DNA of 64,000 nt from Trifolium pratense (Eukaryota > Streptophyta > Magnoliopsida > Fabales > Fabaceae), in NCBI RefSeq assembly GCF_020283565.1, contig NC_060062.1, positions 53,466,439-53,530,438 on the forward strand, written 5' to 3'. This document shows, one piece after another, positions 11,121 to 23,408 of this stretch. Numbering within the stretch: the first letter of the stretch is position 1; every line of letters starts with the position of its first letter. A program made the position numbers and the translations under genes. The notes under the pieces were generated by a model. It made no database searches. It saw only the letters and a list, made by a program, of their open reading frames with translations, and had not been told where the DNA came from.

Positions 11121-11930
11121 TATTATTTGGTAATTGTTTAGTAATCGTTTTTATTCTGTACTTACGATTTGCAAGTATGAAAAGTAAAGATTCTATAGAA
11201 AATTGTAGAATATATATAAAAAATGTAGTGTAGATTTTCCTTTTGAGGATTTCATTTGTACATTTTTGTTTTGTACCTTGTTTTGAAAATAAAAAGTTTA
11301 CTTGTCTTAGTTTATGAAAAAAAATTATAGTGTTATAAATTCTACAGTTATCCAATATTACATTCTAGAAATAATATGGAGTTTTATTTTTTTTTAAAAA
11401 AGAAATAATATGGAGTTTTAACTATACACTCAAAGTTGTTGTCATAGCTATGGGAACAATTGTGACCATCATAGGAAGAAATGGTGAAGTTCTAAGAAAA
11501 AAAATGTAAACTATTTTTTTTTTTTGAAATGGCAAAGAGAAACTTTTTTTTTTTTCAAATAACATGGTAGATAGAAAATCCACCTTAAAGGAGCGACATA
11601 TAGTGTAATTTTTCTGACAACTGAGTTAAGCTCACGGAAACAGAAACTTTATTAATCTCCAAATGCATGAAATGTTAATGTAACATAGGAGCGTCATTTT
11701 TTTTTTTTTATTTTGCTTAAGGAGCGGCATTGTTTGCACCAAAAATTATTCTAAAATTGTTAAACACAACAAAGAAATAAAAATTTAAATGGAGCATAAG
11801 ACTAAATTACTCCAATCATAAAATAACAAAAAGTATTTATGTTTCCAATTTTTTTCAACCTTTATAGTATTTATTATTCGATATAGCATTGAATAGTTCT
11901 ATCAATCCGGTTTATTTTTGACAGCTCTAC
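11121..11930. other. AT-rich intergenic DNA; right part matches the 3' flank of gene C
   Basis: Mostly AT-rich DNA with A- and T-runs and no coding sequence. The last 150 bases (about 11780-11930) resemble the sequence just 3' of gene C (55690-55795), including an AATCATAAAAT word and the TTTTTTTCAACCTTTATAGT region. This is the decayed 3' UTR of neprosin copy B. Confidence 0.5.
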
Positions 11931-12111
11931 TTAAGAACAACTGTTGCTGCCAGGTCCCCCATAGAACATATAATCCCCCCATTCTTTACCATAAAATCCT
12001 CTTATACCATAACATTGTTTCTCCGATCTATATATTGGATCTGGCTGATCAATCCAAATGTTTTTAGCTTTAACTGCAACTTGCATATTCCTAATATATG
12101 CATCTTTTTTA

Positions 12112-13037
12112 AGTGAATTCTTCGGTACACATATTATGTGGATGTGTACCGGTACATCGCTGAGGGAGCGGTGCTATACGGCACGACACGCTCATTGCAC
12201 GACCTTGCACGACATGCACAAACATCATGCTAGTTTATCTGATTAAAAAAAAAAGGAAGAAACTAAATAGTAAAAATAAATAAGGCTAATCTAAACATCT
12301 CACCGTCACTGTCATTAGCTGTCCAAAGCAAAGTTTTCTTAATGTAATAAAGATTAAATAGCCAACTCTTTAACTGTGAGAAGTACACGTATCATATTTC
12401 AAAAGCATTAGCAAAATAAATCATGAGCTAGGATTAATTTGTAGCAGAACTAAACTAGAAAGAATAATTTTAATTCAAATCAAATAAAATAGACAAATAA
12501 AATAGTAGAAAACACTTTGTCGTGCAATTTAGACGACAAATTATGTCGTGCACTTTATCATTTCCCTCGCTGAAGTGGTTAACAAGTGACAAATATTTAA
12601 TGCAGATTTTGTTTCTTTATTATGCTTTCTATATTAAATCCTATTTTTTAATATTTGCAAATGCATCCTTCACATAAATGTAATCACTAATCATGTCCCA
12701 CAATAAATCAAAGCATGCATCAAATCTTTCGATCTAGATTTTAATTTTTTTTAACAAGATTCAAATATTTTAATATTATTTAATATTCCTTTAAAAAAAT
12801 ATTATTTAATATCCTATAAAATAATATGATTTTAGTATTTTTAACAACATTTGATATTTTTTCTTTAAAAAAAACGTATGATTTTAATAACTTTTTTTTA
12901 TTATTATTTCCTTTCAATTTTTTTAATATTAGTAGTGTATAAAGTTTAATATTTATTTACTGTTTAACAATTAATACATATAATTATTAAATACAATTAT
13001 TTTCTTGTAAAAAAAACTTATAATTTTTAATATGTTT
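12112..13037 (+). repeat. Left terminal inverted repeat of MULE-1 (interrupted)
   Basis: Matches the reverse complement of 20155-20705 through blocks such as GTGTACCGGTACA, GGTTAACAAGTGACAAATAT, TGTCCCACAATAAATCAAAG and TTTAATATTTATTTAC. A 401-bp insertion (12166-12566) interrupts it. Without that insertion the arm is about 0.52 kb. Confidence 0.75.
12166..12566. mobile_element. Small TIR element (MULE-4) inside the left TIR of MULE-1
   Basis: Flanked by TCGCTGAGG (12157-12165) and TCGCTGAAG (12567-12575), a 9-bp direct repeat with one mismatch. The uninterrupted right TIR of MULE-1 shows the empty site. The ends are weakly inverted, with repeated TGCACGAC/GTCGTGCA words close to each end. 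There is no coding sequence in its 401 bp. The class as MULE rests on the 9-bp TSD. Confidence 0.65.
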
Positions 13038-13359
13038 AAATATTTTATTGTAATTCTGTTATTTTTTAGTGATTGGTAATATTTGATAGGGTTAAATAAG
13101 CTTTTTGCCTCTGCAAAATTACTAAATTTAATTTTTCGCATGTAATTTTAGTCATGTTGTTAAGTTGATGTGTATTTATGATGATTTTGCAAATATGTAT
13201 AGAGCGTTATAAAAAGTTTGTCAAAAAATAAGGATCTCAAAATATGATTTTTAGGTCAGAACATTCGTTACTATTATCTTGATATTTTGATCTAGAAAAT
13301 TCATATTTTATTCATCTCATTTTGGAAAATACTAAAGTTTTGTAAATATTGTTCTAGAC

Positions 13360-14010
13360 ATGCTTGAATGTCGAAATTTAAATTCATAAGTTATTGTTAG
13401 TCCAATTAGGTGATATTGAACGACTTGATTGGGAAAATTTGAATTCATTAATGAAAGTAAGTATAATTAGCTAGGTTTACATATGAACTATGTTTCAAGT
13501 TGAAGTGTTTGATCTATAAATTTTTATTTCTTGAGTCACAATCGACATTATTAGTTGAGACTTAACAATAATTTCATATAAACTAGGTTTCTTAAGTCAT
13601 AGTTAATCTAACTAGTTGAGGTTTAACTATTTGTTGATTGTCAAAATTTGAATTCTTAAGTGTTTCTCATTCCAATTTGGTCAAGTTGAATAGTCAGATT
13701 GAGAATACATGATCTCCTTAGTCCCTTTCAATCTGGCTAGGTGGATGTGACTTAGCAATCCTTTCATAATTTAAGGTTTCTTGAGCATTAGTTATTAGTC
13801 TAACAATATGATATTGAACCGTTAGATTGTTGAAATTCAACTTCTTAAGTGTTTATTATTCTAATTAGGTCAAGTTGAACAAACTGAATGAGATGGATTG
13901 ATTCCCATGGTCACAATTGAGAAAATTAGTTGAGACTTATTTCATATGAACTAGGTTTCTTGAGCCATAGCTAATCTAATTAGTTGAGAGTTATGATTTT
14001 TGAAATTAGT
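13360..14010 (+). repeat. Diverged tandem repeats of about 250 bp
   Basis: Phrases such as AACTAGGTTTCTTGAGTCAT, CTAATTAGTTGAG and GTCAAGTTGAACAA recur in the same order at least twice between 13360 and 14010, with a trace at 14310-14340. No reading frame. This is part of the MULE-1 cargo. Confidence 0.5.
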
Positions 14011-14394
14011 AGGTTAGTAGGGTTAAATATGATTTAATAAGGATAAAATTTATGCGTAGTTGAATTGACTTAGTTTTAAGCTTAGACAAATAAATAAGCT
14101 CTTATGTATTATTCATAAGTTTGTCAAAGAATTTATGAAAACAATAGCTTATGAAAATACAATTTTCGCTAGGTAGAAGTTATAAATTAATATTTTTTTG
14201 GAGCAACTAATAAACTAATATAAAAGTTTATTATTTGTATAAAATGTTTTTTATAAGCTCAAAAATAAAAAGCAAAATAAAATTTGGTCCATGATGAATT
14301 TTTAAGTATTGTTAGTTCAGTTAGTTGAGATTTAACAATTATTTATTTGCATAAGTCATTTTTTATAAGCTAAAAAATAAGTTAATACAAACAA

Positions 14395-14660
14395 ACCTAT
14401 TTTTTTGTAACAGGTACTACTTTTTTTTTTGCTTACAATTGAGCTGAAAAGCGAACTATGACCTCAAATGTACAACTCAAACTCCTCACCACTAGACCAA
14501 ACGATCATACTTTTGTAGACAATTTTTTTTTTCAAAAAAATAGTAAAATAAAATTTGGCCCATGATGGATTAGAATTAGAACCCAGACTATACGTTAACA
14601 ACACATATAAGACTATACGTTAACAACACATATAACTTACCAACAAGACAAATAATCATC
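14395..14660 (-). repeat. Two possible tRNA-derived SINE fragments
   Basis: On the minus strand GGTCTAGTGGTGAGGAGTTT (about 14490-14509) looks like a tRNA A box, followed by a weak B box. A second stretch has TTGGTAAGTTAT and GGGTTCTAATTCTAATCC, again A- and B-box-like, with a 26-bp direct repeat between (14583-14635). The boxes are imperfect and no tRNA fold is claimed. Confidence 0.3.
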
Positions 14661-14860
14661 ATGTTAATTGAACCTATTTGTTATTATGGGCCCGATTGAA
14701 TTTAGCTTATTTTTTAGTTTATGAAAATAACTTATTCAAATAAATAAAATTTATGTTATTTTGATAAGTTTTCACCAACAAAAATTGTATTTTTATAAGC
14801 TATTTTCTCATAAACTACCTTGAAAAACTTATATAATATTGCATAAAAATCTTATTTGTT

Positions 14861-15010
14861 TGTATTGTTAGATTGATTAGGGTTGTTCTACCTTGTTTGT
14901 TTGATCACGTTGTATTCCCGTTTAGGTTTTTGCCAGGCCAGGTTTAATGTCCTCCGGTCTCTGTATTTTTTATTTTTACTTAATATACTTTTCCTTTTGT
15001 CTAAAAAATC
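14861..15010 (+). repeat. Probable LINE 3' tail
   Basis: A short 3' UTR-like tract ending in TTTTTATTTTTACTTAATATAC-type sequence and CTAAAAAATC, similar to tails of L1-type elements of legumes. No coding part remains. Confidence 0.3.
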
Positions 15011-15245
15011 ATTTGACCTAAAAATCAAATATTGTGCTCTTTATTTTTGGACAAACTTTTTATAATACTCTATACATATTTGTAAAATTATCATAAATAC
15101 ACATCAACTTAACACCATGACTCTATCTGCATGCATAAACAGTTTAAAGAGATGAAAACATAATTTTTTTATGTATACAAAAAATTTAATTTAGTTGTAT
15201 TTAACCCACTAAAATATTATGAAACACTAAAAATTAACAGTATTG

Positions 15246-15248
<3 letters not shown>

Positions 15249-15319
<71 letters not shown>
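15249..15319. repeat. (TA)n microsatellite
   Basis: An uninterrupted TA tract of about 71 bp directly next to the Helitron-like CTAG end. Confidence 0.9.
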
Positions 15320-15320
<1 letters not shown>

Positions 15321-15351
15321 TAGTCCCACACCCGTGCGATGCATGGGTGTT
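15319..15351 (-). mobile_element. Helitron-like 3' terminus (copy at 17566-17598)
   Basis: On the minus strand a stem CCCATGC-ATC-GCACGGG is followed 6-8 bases later by ACTAG and then T. This matches the Helitron pattern of a GC-rich hairpin just before a CTRR end inserted next to T. The second tandem unit has the same terminus at 17566-17598. No Rep/helicase gene is nearby, so it is non-autonomous or a remnant. Confidence 0.55.
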
Positions 15352-15444
15352 ATGCGGTATTTTATATTATAATGTTGAAAAATCATTCGTATAAATTGAA
15401 ACAATATGTATTAAGAAAATTATAATAATAACATCAACAACAAC

Positions 15445-15488
<44 letters not shown>

Positions 15489-16066
15489 GTGATGTAAATA
15501 TAAGATAGATATTAAAGATAGATATTAAAGATGCGTTTATACATTTCAAAAAGATTACAATGGATCCTGTTGCATCTACCAAAATAAGTTGGTAATCCAT
15601 AAATTGTCATGTCACTATGAAAACAGTTTGTGGTCATACTCATACACTCTGGTTAGATTAGTGGTTGAACAACTATCTAGGAATTATATATATAAATGTT
15701 TATACATTTAAAAAACTTATTTATATATGACAATATATCATTGACCATGGAAAACAATCAATGTTGAAACATAAGTTTTTGTTTATATTATAAATCTCAT
15801 TGGAGGATTCTGAGTTGGATAAACTACTTCATTATCTCTTACCAAAAAAACTACTGTATTATCGAATTTGACATTTATATTAATTTGAAACTTATTGGAG
15901 CAAAGATAAACCAACTTAACTCATACTCAAATATCGAATATGAAAAAAATCATACAGGGCATAACAACCATTAATAAATTTTATTTGAATTAAAGATATT
16001 GCTAATCAATGTTAATGAAAAAGATATCAAAGTAACTTCAAATGTGATGTATAAATAAGTTTTTTA

Positions 16067-16185
<119 letters not shown>

Positions 16186-16349
16186 CCTAGATAGTTGTGC
16201 AACCACTAATCTAAACACAATGTATGAGTATGACCACAAACCGTTTTCATAGTGACATGACAATTTATGGATTACCAACTTATTTTGGTAGATGCAATAG
16301 GATTCATTCGAAATGTATAAACACATCTTTAATATCTATCTTATATTTA

Positions 16350-16386
<37 letters not shown>

Positions 16387-16482
16387 TTGTTGTTGTTGAT
16401 ATTATTATTATAATTTCATAATACTTATTGTTTCAATTTATACGAATGATTTTTCAACATTATAATATAAAATACTGTATAA

Positions 16483-16511
16483 TACCCGTGCATCGCACGG
16501 ATGTGGACTAG
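16483..16511 (+). mobile_element. Helitron-like 3' terminus (copy at 18671-18699)
   Basis: Plus strand hairpin CCGTGC-ATC-GCACGG (16486-16500), then GTGGACTAG ending at 16511 and followed by T. Same pattern in unit 2 with CTAG at 18696-18699. It faces the opposite way to the terminus at 15319. Confidence 0.55.
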
Positions 16512-16545
16512 TAGTGATTAGATTCATGACTCTGGTATGGATCTG

Positions 16546-16733
16546 GATTTGCTGCAGTGCATTTTGTACGCAGTTTCACGCGGTTTTCGATCTCGGCCGT
16601 TAGATTAAAATCTGACAGTTCAAATTATATATTACTAAAATCAATTGTTTATAATCTAAATCATTCATTTATGATCGGACGGCTGAGATCCAAAACCGCA
16701 TGAAACTGCGTAAAAGTTTTAGTGCACGAAATC
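16546..16733. mobile_element. Small foldback MITE, about 190 bp (copy at 18734-18921)
   Basis: Left arm has TACGCAGTTTCACGCGGTTT and CGATCTCGGCCGTTAGAT; the reverse complement of the right arm has TACGCAGTTTCATGCGGTTT and GGATCTCAGCCGTCCGAT. The element is carried in both tandem units, so it inserted before the duplication. Confidence 0.7.
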
Positions 16734-17337
16734 CTGTCTAACACCAACATCGGTATAAATGATGAATTTACGGTACCATACCGATTAATCCACCGTTTCG
16801 CACCGATTAGATTGAATATCAGGAATAAAAGACATGGAAAGTATATATGTTTATCTTTTTGCGTGAATTTTGCATCTTTTTGATATGGCATCTTTTTTAT
16901 GTGACACAAGTTTGATTTAAATTTTACCTTGCTTAGAAAAATGGAGGTTGAACACTTTATAAGTGTGATAACATATAAAAACTACTGTATTATCTCTTAC
17001 CAAAAAAACTACTGTATTATCGAATTTGACATTTATATTAATTTGAAACTTATTGGAGCAAAGATAAACCAACTTAACTCATACTCAAATATCGAATATG
17101 AAAAAAATCATACAGGGCATAACAACCATTAATAAATTTTATTTTATCTATTTTTTTTACTAACATTAGAAAGTAGTCTTGACAATCGACCAACTCCTTG
17201 TATTTACAAAGATTGGACAAAATATTATTAGCAAAAACATTAACTTTTTTGAAAAAAAAATAAAATAAAATACACAAAATAATAAAATGAACAAAAAAAT
17301 TTAAAATGAATAATAACTCAAAACAACAACAACAACA

Positions 17338-17456
<119 letters not shown>

Positions 17457-17565
17457 TACAAATTGTACCCCACATTAAATTGATGTAAGTGGATGATGTG
17501 GCTAAATAAAAGGTTTTCATTGGTTTGTGGATTAGGGTTTAAATAGGCAATATATATATATATAT

Positions 17566-17693
17566 ACTAGTCCCACACCCGTGCGATGCATGGGTGTTAT
17601 GCGGTATTTTATATTATAATGTTGAAAAATCATTCGTATAAATTGAAACAATATGTATTAAGAAAATTATAATAATAACATCAACAACAACAA

Positions 17694-17750
<57 letters not shown>

Positions 17751-18328
17751 GTGATGTAAATATAAGATAGATATTAAAGATAGATATTAAAGATGCGTTT
17801 ATACATTTCAAAAAGATTACAATGGATCCTGTTGCATCTACCAAAATAAGTTGGTAATCCATAAATTGTCATGTCACTATGAAAACAGTTTGTGGTCATA
17901 CTCATACACTCTGGTTAGATTAGTGGTTGAACAACTATCTAGGAATTATATATATAAATGTTTATACATTTAAAAAACTTATTTATATATGACAATATAT
18001 CATTGACCATGGAAAACAATCGATGTTGAAACATAAGTTTTTGTTTATATTATAAATCTCATTGGAGGATTCTGAGTTGGATAAACTACTTCATTATCTC
18101 TTACCAAAAAAACTACTGTATTATCGAATTTGACATTTATATTTATTTGAAACTTATTGGAGCAAAGATAAACCAACTTAACTCATACTCAAATATCGAA
18201 TATGAAAAAAATCATACAGGGCATAACAACCATTAATAAATTTTATTTGAATTAAAGATATTGCTAATCAATGTTAATGAAAAAGATATCAAAGTAACTT
18301 CAAATGTGATGTATAAATAAGTTTTTTA

Positions 18329-18379
<51 letters not shown>

Positions 18380-18543
18380 CCTAGATAGTTGTGCAACCAC
18401 TAATCTAAACACAATGTATGAGTATGACCACAAACCGTTTTCATAGTGACATGACAATTTATGGATTACCAACTTATTTTGGTAGATGCAATAGGATTCA
18501 TTCGAAATGTATAAACACATCTTTAATATCTATCTTATATTTA

Positions 18544-18574
<31 letters not shown>

Positions 18575-19529
18575 TTGTTGTTGTTGATATTATTATTATA
18601 ATTTCATAATACTTATTGTTTCAATTTATACGAATGATTTTTCAACATTATAATATAAAATACTGTATAATACCCGTGCATCGCACGGATGTGGACTAGT
18701 AGTGATTAGATTCATGACTCTGGTATGGATCTGGATTTGCTGCAGTGCATTTTGTACGCAGTTTCACGCGGTTTTCGATCTCGGCCGTTAGATTAAAATC
18801 TGACAGTTCAAATTATATATTACTAAAATCAATTGTTTATAATCTAAATCATTCATTTATGATCGGACGGCTGAGATCCAAAACCGCATGAAACTGCGTA
18901 AAAGTTTTAGTGCACGAAATCCTGTCTAACACCAACATCGGTATAAATGATGAATTTACGGTACCATACCGATTAATCCACCGTTTCGCACCGATTAGAT
19001 TGAATATCAGGAATAAAAGACATGGAAAGTATATATGTTTATCTTTTTGCGTGAATTTTGCATCTTTTTGATATGGCATCTTTTTTATGTGACACAAGTT
19101 TGATTTAAATTTTACCTTGCTTAGAAAAATGGAGGTTGAACACTTTATAAGTGTGATAACATATAAAAACTACTGTATTATCTCTTACCAAAAAAACTAC
19201 TGTATTATCGAATTTGACATTTATATTAATTTGAAACTTATTGGAGCAAAGATAAACCAACTTAACTCATACTCAAATATCGAATATGAAAAAAATCATA
19301 CAGGGCATAACAACCATTAATAAATTTTATTTTATCTATTTTTTTTACTAACATTAGAAAGTAGTCTTGACAATCGACCAACTCCTTGTATTTACAAAGA
19401 TTGGACAAAATATTATTAGCAAAAACATTAACTTTTTTGAAAAAAAAAATAAAATAAAATACACAAAATAATAAAATGAACAAAAAAATTTAAAATGAAT
19501 AATAACTCAAAACAACAACAACAACAATG

Positions 19530-19627
<98 letters not shown>

Positions 19628-19721
19628 TACAAATTGTACCCCACATTAAATTGATGTAAGTGGATGATGTGGCTAAATAAAAGGTTTTCATTGGTTTGTG
19701 GATTAGGGTTTAAATAGGCAA
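17566..19721. repeat. Tandem unit 2 of the 2.2-kb duplication
   Basis: Second copy of 15319-17550, offset 2247 bp at its left end and 2188 bp at the right hairpin end. The offset changes mainly through microsatellite length. Unique sequence is nearly identical by eye, including the MITE. A fragment of a third copy (ACAACTATCTAGGATTTATA) starts just after 19721. Confidence 0.8.
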
Positions 19722-19770
19722 TTCCACAACTATCTAGGATTTATATATATAGATATAGACAAGGGATCCA

Positions 19771-20133
19771 TTGACTATAGGAGTAAGTCTTCATTGACTT
19801 ACTCCGCTTAATAACTCGATATCGCCATTATATTTCTCCAATCAAACCGTTGAATTCAAAGATCTTATTGAGTAGATCAACTCCACAAATTTTTATAAAA
19901 ATTCAAAATATGTAGTTATGTATTCAGACCATTGAAATTCAACAGTTTTTTTTTTAAAGTTTATCGTAAAGTTGTCAAAAAAAAGTATCAAACAGTTTTG
20001 AATTTTTAAAAAAATTTGTGAAGTTGACCTACTCAATGAGATATTTGAATTCAATGGTTGGATTGAAGAAATATAATGCCGATGTCGAGTTATTAAGCGG
20101 AGTAAGTCAATGAAGACTTACTTCTGAAGTCAA
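19771..20133. mobile_element. Foldback MITE, about 0.36 kb
   Basis: Left arm contains GTAAGTCTTCATTGACTTAC and the reverse complement of the right arm contains the same 20 bases. Both continue CCGCTTAATAACTCGA and onward to about 130 bases with scattered differences. The middle (19910-20000) is a short spacer. It ends at a (TA)n tract next to the right TIR of MULE-1. Confidence 0.75.
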
Positions 20134-20154
20134 TATATATATATATATATACAC

Positions 20155-20705
20155 ACACTAAAAATTATAAGTTTTTTTTACATAAAATAATATATAATTA
20201 TATCTATTAATGGTTGAAAGGTAAATAAATATTAAACATTACAAACTAATGATATTAAAAAAATGGAAATATAAATAATATTGAAATATTAAAATCTTCG
20301 TTGGATGCAATAATAATAATAATAATAAATATTATAAAAAATAATATAAATTTATCCGTTGTTTTTTTTAAAGAAAATACCAGATGTTCTTAAATAATAA
20401 AAAATCATATATTTTACGGGATATATAATAATATTATAATATTTGAATCTTGTAAAAAGAAAATATTTGCTTAAAAAAATGTTGAAAATTTAAGTTGAAA
20501 GATTTGATGCATACTTTGATTTATTGTGGGACATGATTAGTGATTACATTTATGTAAAAGATACATTTGCAAATATTAAAAAGTAGGGTTTAATATAGAA
20601 AACTTAATAAAGAAACAAAATCTGCATTAAATATTTGTCACTTGTTAACCACCTCAGCCGTGTACCGGTACACATCCACATAATATGTGTACCGAAGTGT
20701 TCACC
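20155..20705 (-). repeat. Right terminal inverted repeat of MULE-1
   Basis: The uninterrupted arm, about 0.55 kb. Its outer 30 bases match the left end at nearly every position, and the inner part matches with about 10-15 percent differences and small gaps. Confidence 0.75.
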
Positions 20706-20761
20706 TCTTTTTTATAACCATCTGTATTAGAATGTCCACTACCCATTTCAGTCGTAGTATG

Positions 20762-21155
20762 TGTTGGCGCAGCAAGAAGCATCAAACACACACACTGCAC
20801 AATTTGCATAGGCTCAAGGCAAGCCTATGAGCATGAACTCTGTTTCGAGCAACTGTGCTTCGAAATAGATGAGTGAAATTCGAATGAGGAAGAAAAATAC
20901 TCTAGATTGCTAATGAAGAGAAAAGAAAAATTTTATTCTTCCACTAATTATGAGCCATGTAAAAGTTGTATTACAAGTGATACACATGATCCTTATTTAT
21001 ACAATCTAAAAGCACACTTGCTTTGAAAGTAAGTAACAAACTAACTAACTTGGTTGTAACTAACTCACTTAGTTATAGTTGTAACCAACTTTATTAACAA
21101 ACTAAAACTATCATCCAACTAACTAAGTATCAAATCAGTTGAGAATTATATCACA
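20762..21155 (-). mobile_element. Solo LTR (394 bp) in neprosin copy B
   Basis: Begins TGTTGGCGCAG and ends TATATCACA (TG...CA ends). It is bracketed by GTATG (20757-20761) and ATATG (21156-21160), a 5-bp TSD with one change; paralogue C has GTATG at the empty site. On the minus strand TATAAATAAGG (about 20992-21003) is a TATA-like motif, suggesting the LTR is transcribed leftward. No internal retrotransposon sequence remains. Confidence 0.75.
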
Positions 21156-21309
21156 ATATGTGACCCGCTTGACCTTAAATTTATTATTTCTCGCCCAAAA
21201 TGAGCAAAAAATGCTTCACCTTTTAATCCCTTGAACAAGGAGGCTGGCCAGTATCCAACTATTATTCCAGGTCCAAATCTAAGCCACCAATTACCAGTCT
21301 TTGTATCCT

Positions 21310-21631
21310 ATAAAAAAATAAAATCAATGTAACACACTTTTGTTTTGTGATAAAATTATATTACTAAAACATAGAATATATATTGTGTAAAAAAAACATA
21401 GAATATATAATCATTAATTAATACTATATCCGTCCCTATATATATATATATATAGGGGGCATATCATATGAGAATGCCTTTTATATATGAGAATGACGAG
21501 AATAAATTATAACTGTTAGATTGAAAAGGAAAAGTTGAGATTAAAACACAACTTTAATAGTCATATGCAACAAATCCTAATTTCCCTAATTTCCTAACTT
21601 CTCTCATTCTTTCTTCCACGCGTATATTCAC
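21310..21631. other. Intron-like remnant, TA tract and MITE scrap
   Basis: The first 60-80 bases resemble the start of intron 6 of gene C. A short (TA)n tract at about 21436-21453 precedes GAGAATGCCTTTTATATATG-like sequence that may be the end of another MITE. No neprosin exon 6 or earlier exon is found here. Confidence 0.45.
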
Positions 21632-21832
21632 TTGCTTGGTAAACAAGCTAACTAGAGTAACTAACTGAAGTTAGTTACTAACTAACCAACAAACCAAAAG
21701 TAGTTACAACAACCTGTTATAACTAACAAACTAACAACTATCATGCAAAACAAGTAACTAACTAAACAGAGGGACAAATGTTACATCATCTGGTACAACA
21801 TCTTGTGCAACTAATTGAATTGTTCTTCAACA
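21632..21832 (-). mobile_element. Copia C truncated 3' LTR
   Basis: Matches the last 200 bases of the 5' LTR (55435-55636), including AAGTAACTAACTAAACAGAG, and ends CTTCAACA. The outer 100 bases, from TGTTAGAG on, are missing. A purine-rich tract (minus strand GAAGGGGAG, 21833-21841) lies next to it, as a PPT should. Confidence 0.75.
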
Positions 21833-21839
21833 CTCCCCT

Positions 21840-22162
21840 TCAATTCAATCTCTCTGCTTTCACAATACCCAACATGTTCCTTAGCTCTTTAAACCTGTCA
21901 GCCAATGCACAAAAGTTTTTGAATACAAAAAATACTTCACTCTTCTCTTTCAGCAGATAAATCCAAACTTTTCCAGTGAATTCATCAACACAAGTCATAA
22001 AGTACATGCTACCTCCTAGAGTTGAAGTTTCAATTGGCCTACATACATCAGAATGGACTACATCAAGTGGCTGTTTTGACCTAGAGTACACTGAATTCTT
22101 GAAAGAATTTCTGGGCTGCTTAGTTACAAAGCATCCTTAAGTAATCAAACTTGAAAAACACT
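21840..22162 (-). pseudogene. Copia C integrase fragment
   Basis: Minus strand frame shows PLDVVHSDVCRPIETSTLGG and the start of the core D-containing motif of a Copia integrase, then VDEFTGKVWIYLLKEKSEV. The frame then runs directly into the PPT, so the rest of integrase, reverse transcriptase and RNase H are deleted. Stops and a frame change lie upstream, near 22100-22160. Confidence 0.75.
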
Positions 22163-22171
22163 GAATTTTAG

Positions 22172-22284
22172 GAGTGCAGCTTTGCTCCTTTTAGGGAGGC
22201 TCCTTTTATTCCTTTTCTATTTGTAGATGAGTGACATGTGTATTAAAAAGATCAAATAGCTATGATTTAATAGGTATAATTAAG
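22172..22284 (+). repeat. MULE-2 left TIR
   Basis: 113 bases matching the reverse complement of 53756-53869 with about five differences, including GACATGTGTATTAAAAAGAT and AATAGGTATAATTAAG. Confidence 0.85.
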
Positions 22285-22301
22285 CATTTGTTTTAAGAAT
22301 A

Positions 22302-23339
22302 TGTTGGGTTTTTGTATATTGGCTACATTTTGCAAAAACATATTTTAGCCAAATGTTGAGACAAATGTGCTGACCCCAAGTGTTGTGACAAATGTTGGTA
22401 CACTTTGGAACAACACCTGACTCTGTATCTGCGCGCCAGCTAGATGTTATTATTTTCTACTCAATCTCTTGAAGATCTGTTTGAAGAATTGTTTCAAGGT
22501 TTCTTACAGAGGAAGGCGCACGTGTTTAATGTGTTTCATGAGGCAGCCAAACCCTAGTTTTATTTTCCAAAGGAATTATATTTTTGGAAAATATATTTTT
22601 GTGTTTCAAAAATATAACTATTGTTTTCAAAAATATATCACTGCTGCCGCAATTCTAGAAGCCCTAATTTTGTCTTGAAGCCCAAGTCATTCTACTACTA
22701 TAAATACGAAGGCAAGCATATGGGTTCAAGCATCTAAAATCGTGTTATTACAAAGCGTGAGTTTTAGGGATTTTAGAGTGTTAATTGTGAGCCTTTCTTG
22801 TGTCTCATTGATGCAAGCTTAGGACCTGAGTTTATTGAGTTGTAAGTGTGAACTTCTCCTAAGCTTTGAAGTACGGAGATTGTTCTATTGTATTGTGTGG
22901 TTTACTCGCAAGCTTTTAAGCAAGAGTGAATCCTAGTTTCTTAGGAGTGTGTCTCCACCTGTTGTGATTGTGAAATTGAATAACAACGCTGTCTGTGTTG
23001 TTAAGGTGGGAATTGGGACGGGGTCTCATATCTAGGAGTTCCTAGGTAGAAGTGTCATTGGGTAGTGATTAAGTGAGAAGTTGTAAACGGGTGAGTTTAA
23101 CTTCGAAGTAATACTGCTGATAGTGGACTTCATTCCTGGATTGGTATCCCCCATAGTAGGCTTTAGGCTGAACTGGGTTAACAACTCCTGTGTGTTATTT
23201 ACTTTACTGTTTGTATTGTTTTATGTTATTTGCTCTGTTTATAGACAAGTGTTGGCGCACCGGTAACAACATCTGTCTGCAACAGACAAGTGTTGATACA
23301 CCTTGATCAACACCTGTCCATTGTGTGCCAGGAATTTCA
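22302..23339 (+). mobile_element. Copia A 5' LTR
   Basis: Begins TGTTGGGTTTTTG and ends GGAATTTCA. Contains a TATA-like ACTATAAATACG at about 22698-22709 and several AAGTGTTG/AAATGTTG repeats (22348-22420, 23244-23320). The small frame at 22469-22678 is not taken as a gene. Confidence 0.9.
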
Positions 23340-23340
23340 A

Positions 23341-23356
23341 TTGGCATCAGAGCAGG
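23341..23356 (+). promoter_or_regulatory. Copia A primer-binding site
   Basis: TTGGCATCAGAGCAGG follows the 5' LTR by one base. It is close to the usual Copia site complementary to the initiator methionine tRNA. Confidence 0.8.
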
Positions 23357-23408
23357 CACCCTGTTCTAAATTTTAGGGTGAGCTCCAGGGAAATCGTTTC
23401 TGGCAAGG

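Noticed and set aside
12058..12246. Plus-strand frame across the left MULE-1 border
   Set aside because: It joins antisense neprosin exon, TSD, TIR and the nested MULE-4, so it is a chance frame.
14883..15065. 60-codon hydrophobic frame
   Set aside because: AT-rich LINE-tail-like sequence; hydrophobicity follows from base composition.
22469..22678. 69-codon frame repeated at 31583-31792 as a conserved small gene
   Set aside because: It is duplicated only because it lies in both LTRs of Copia A.
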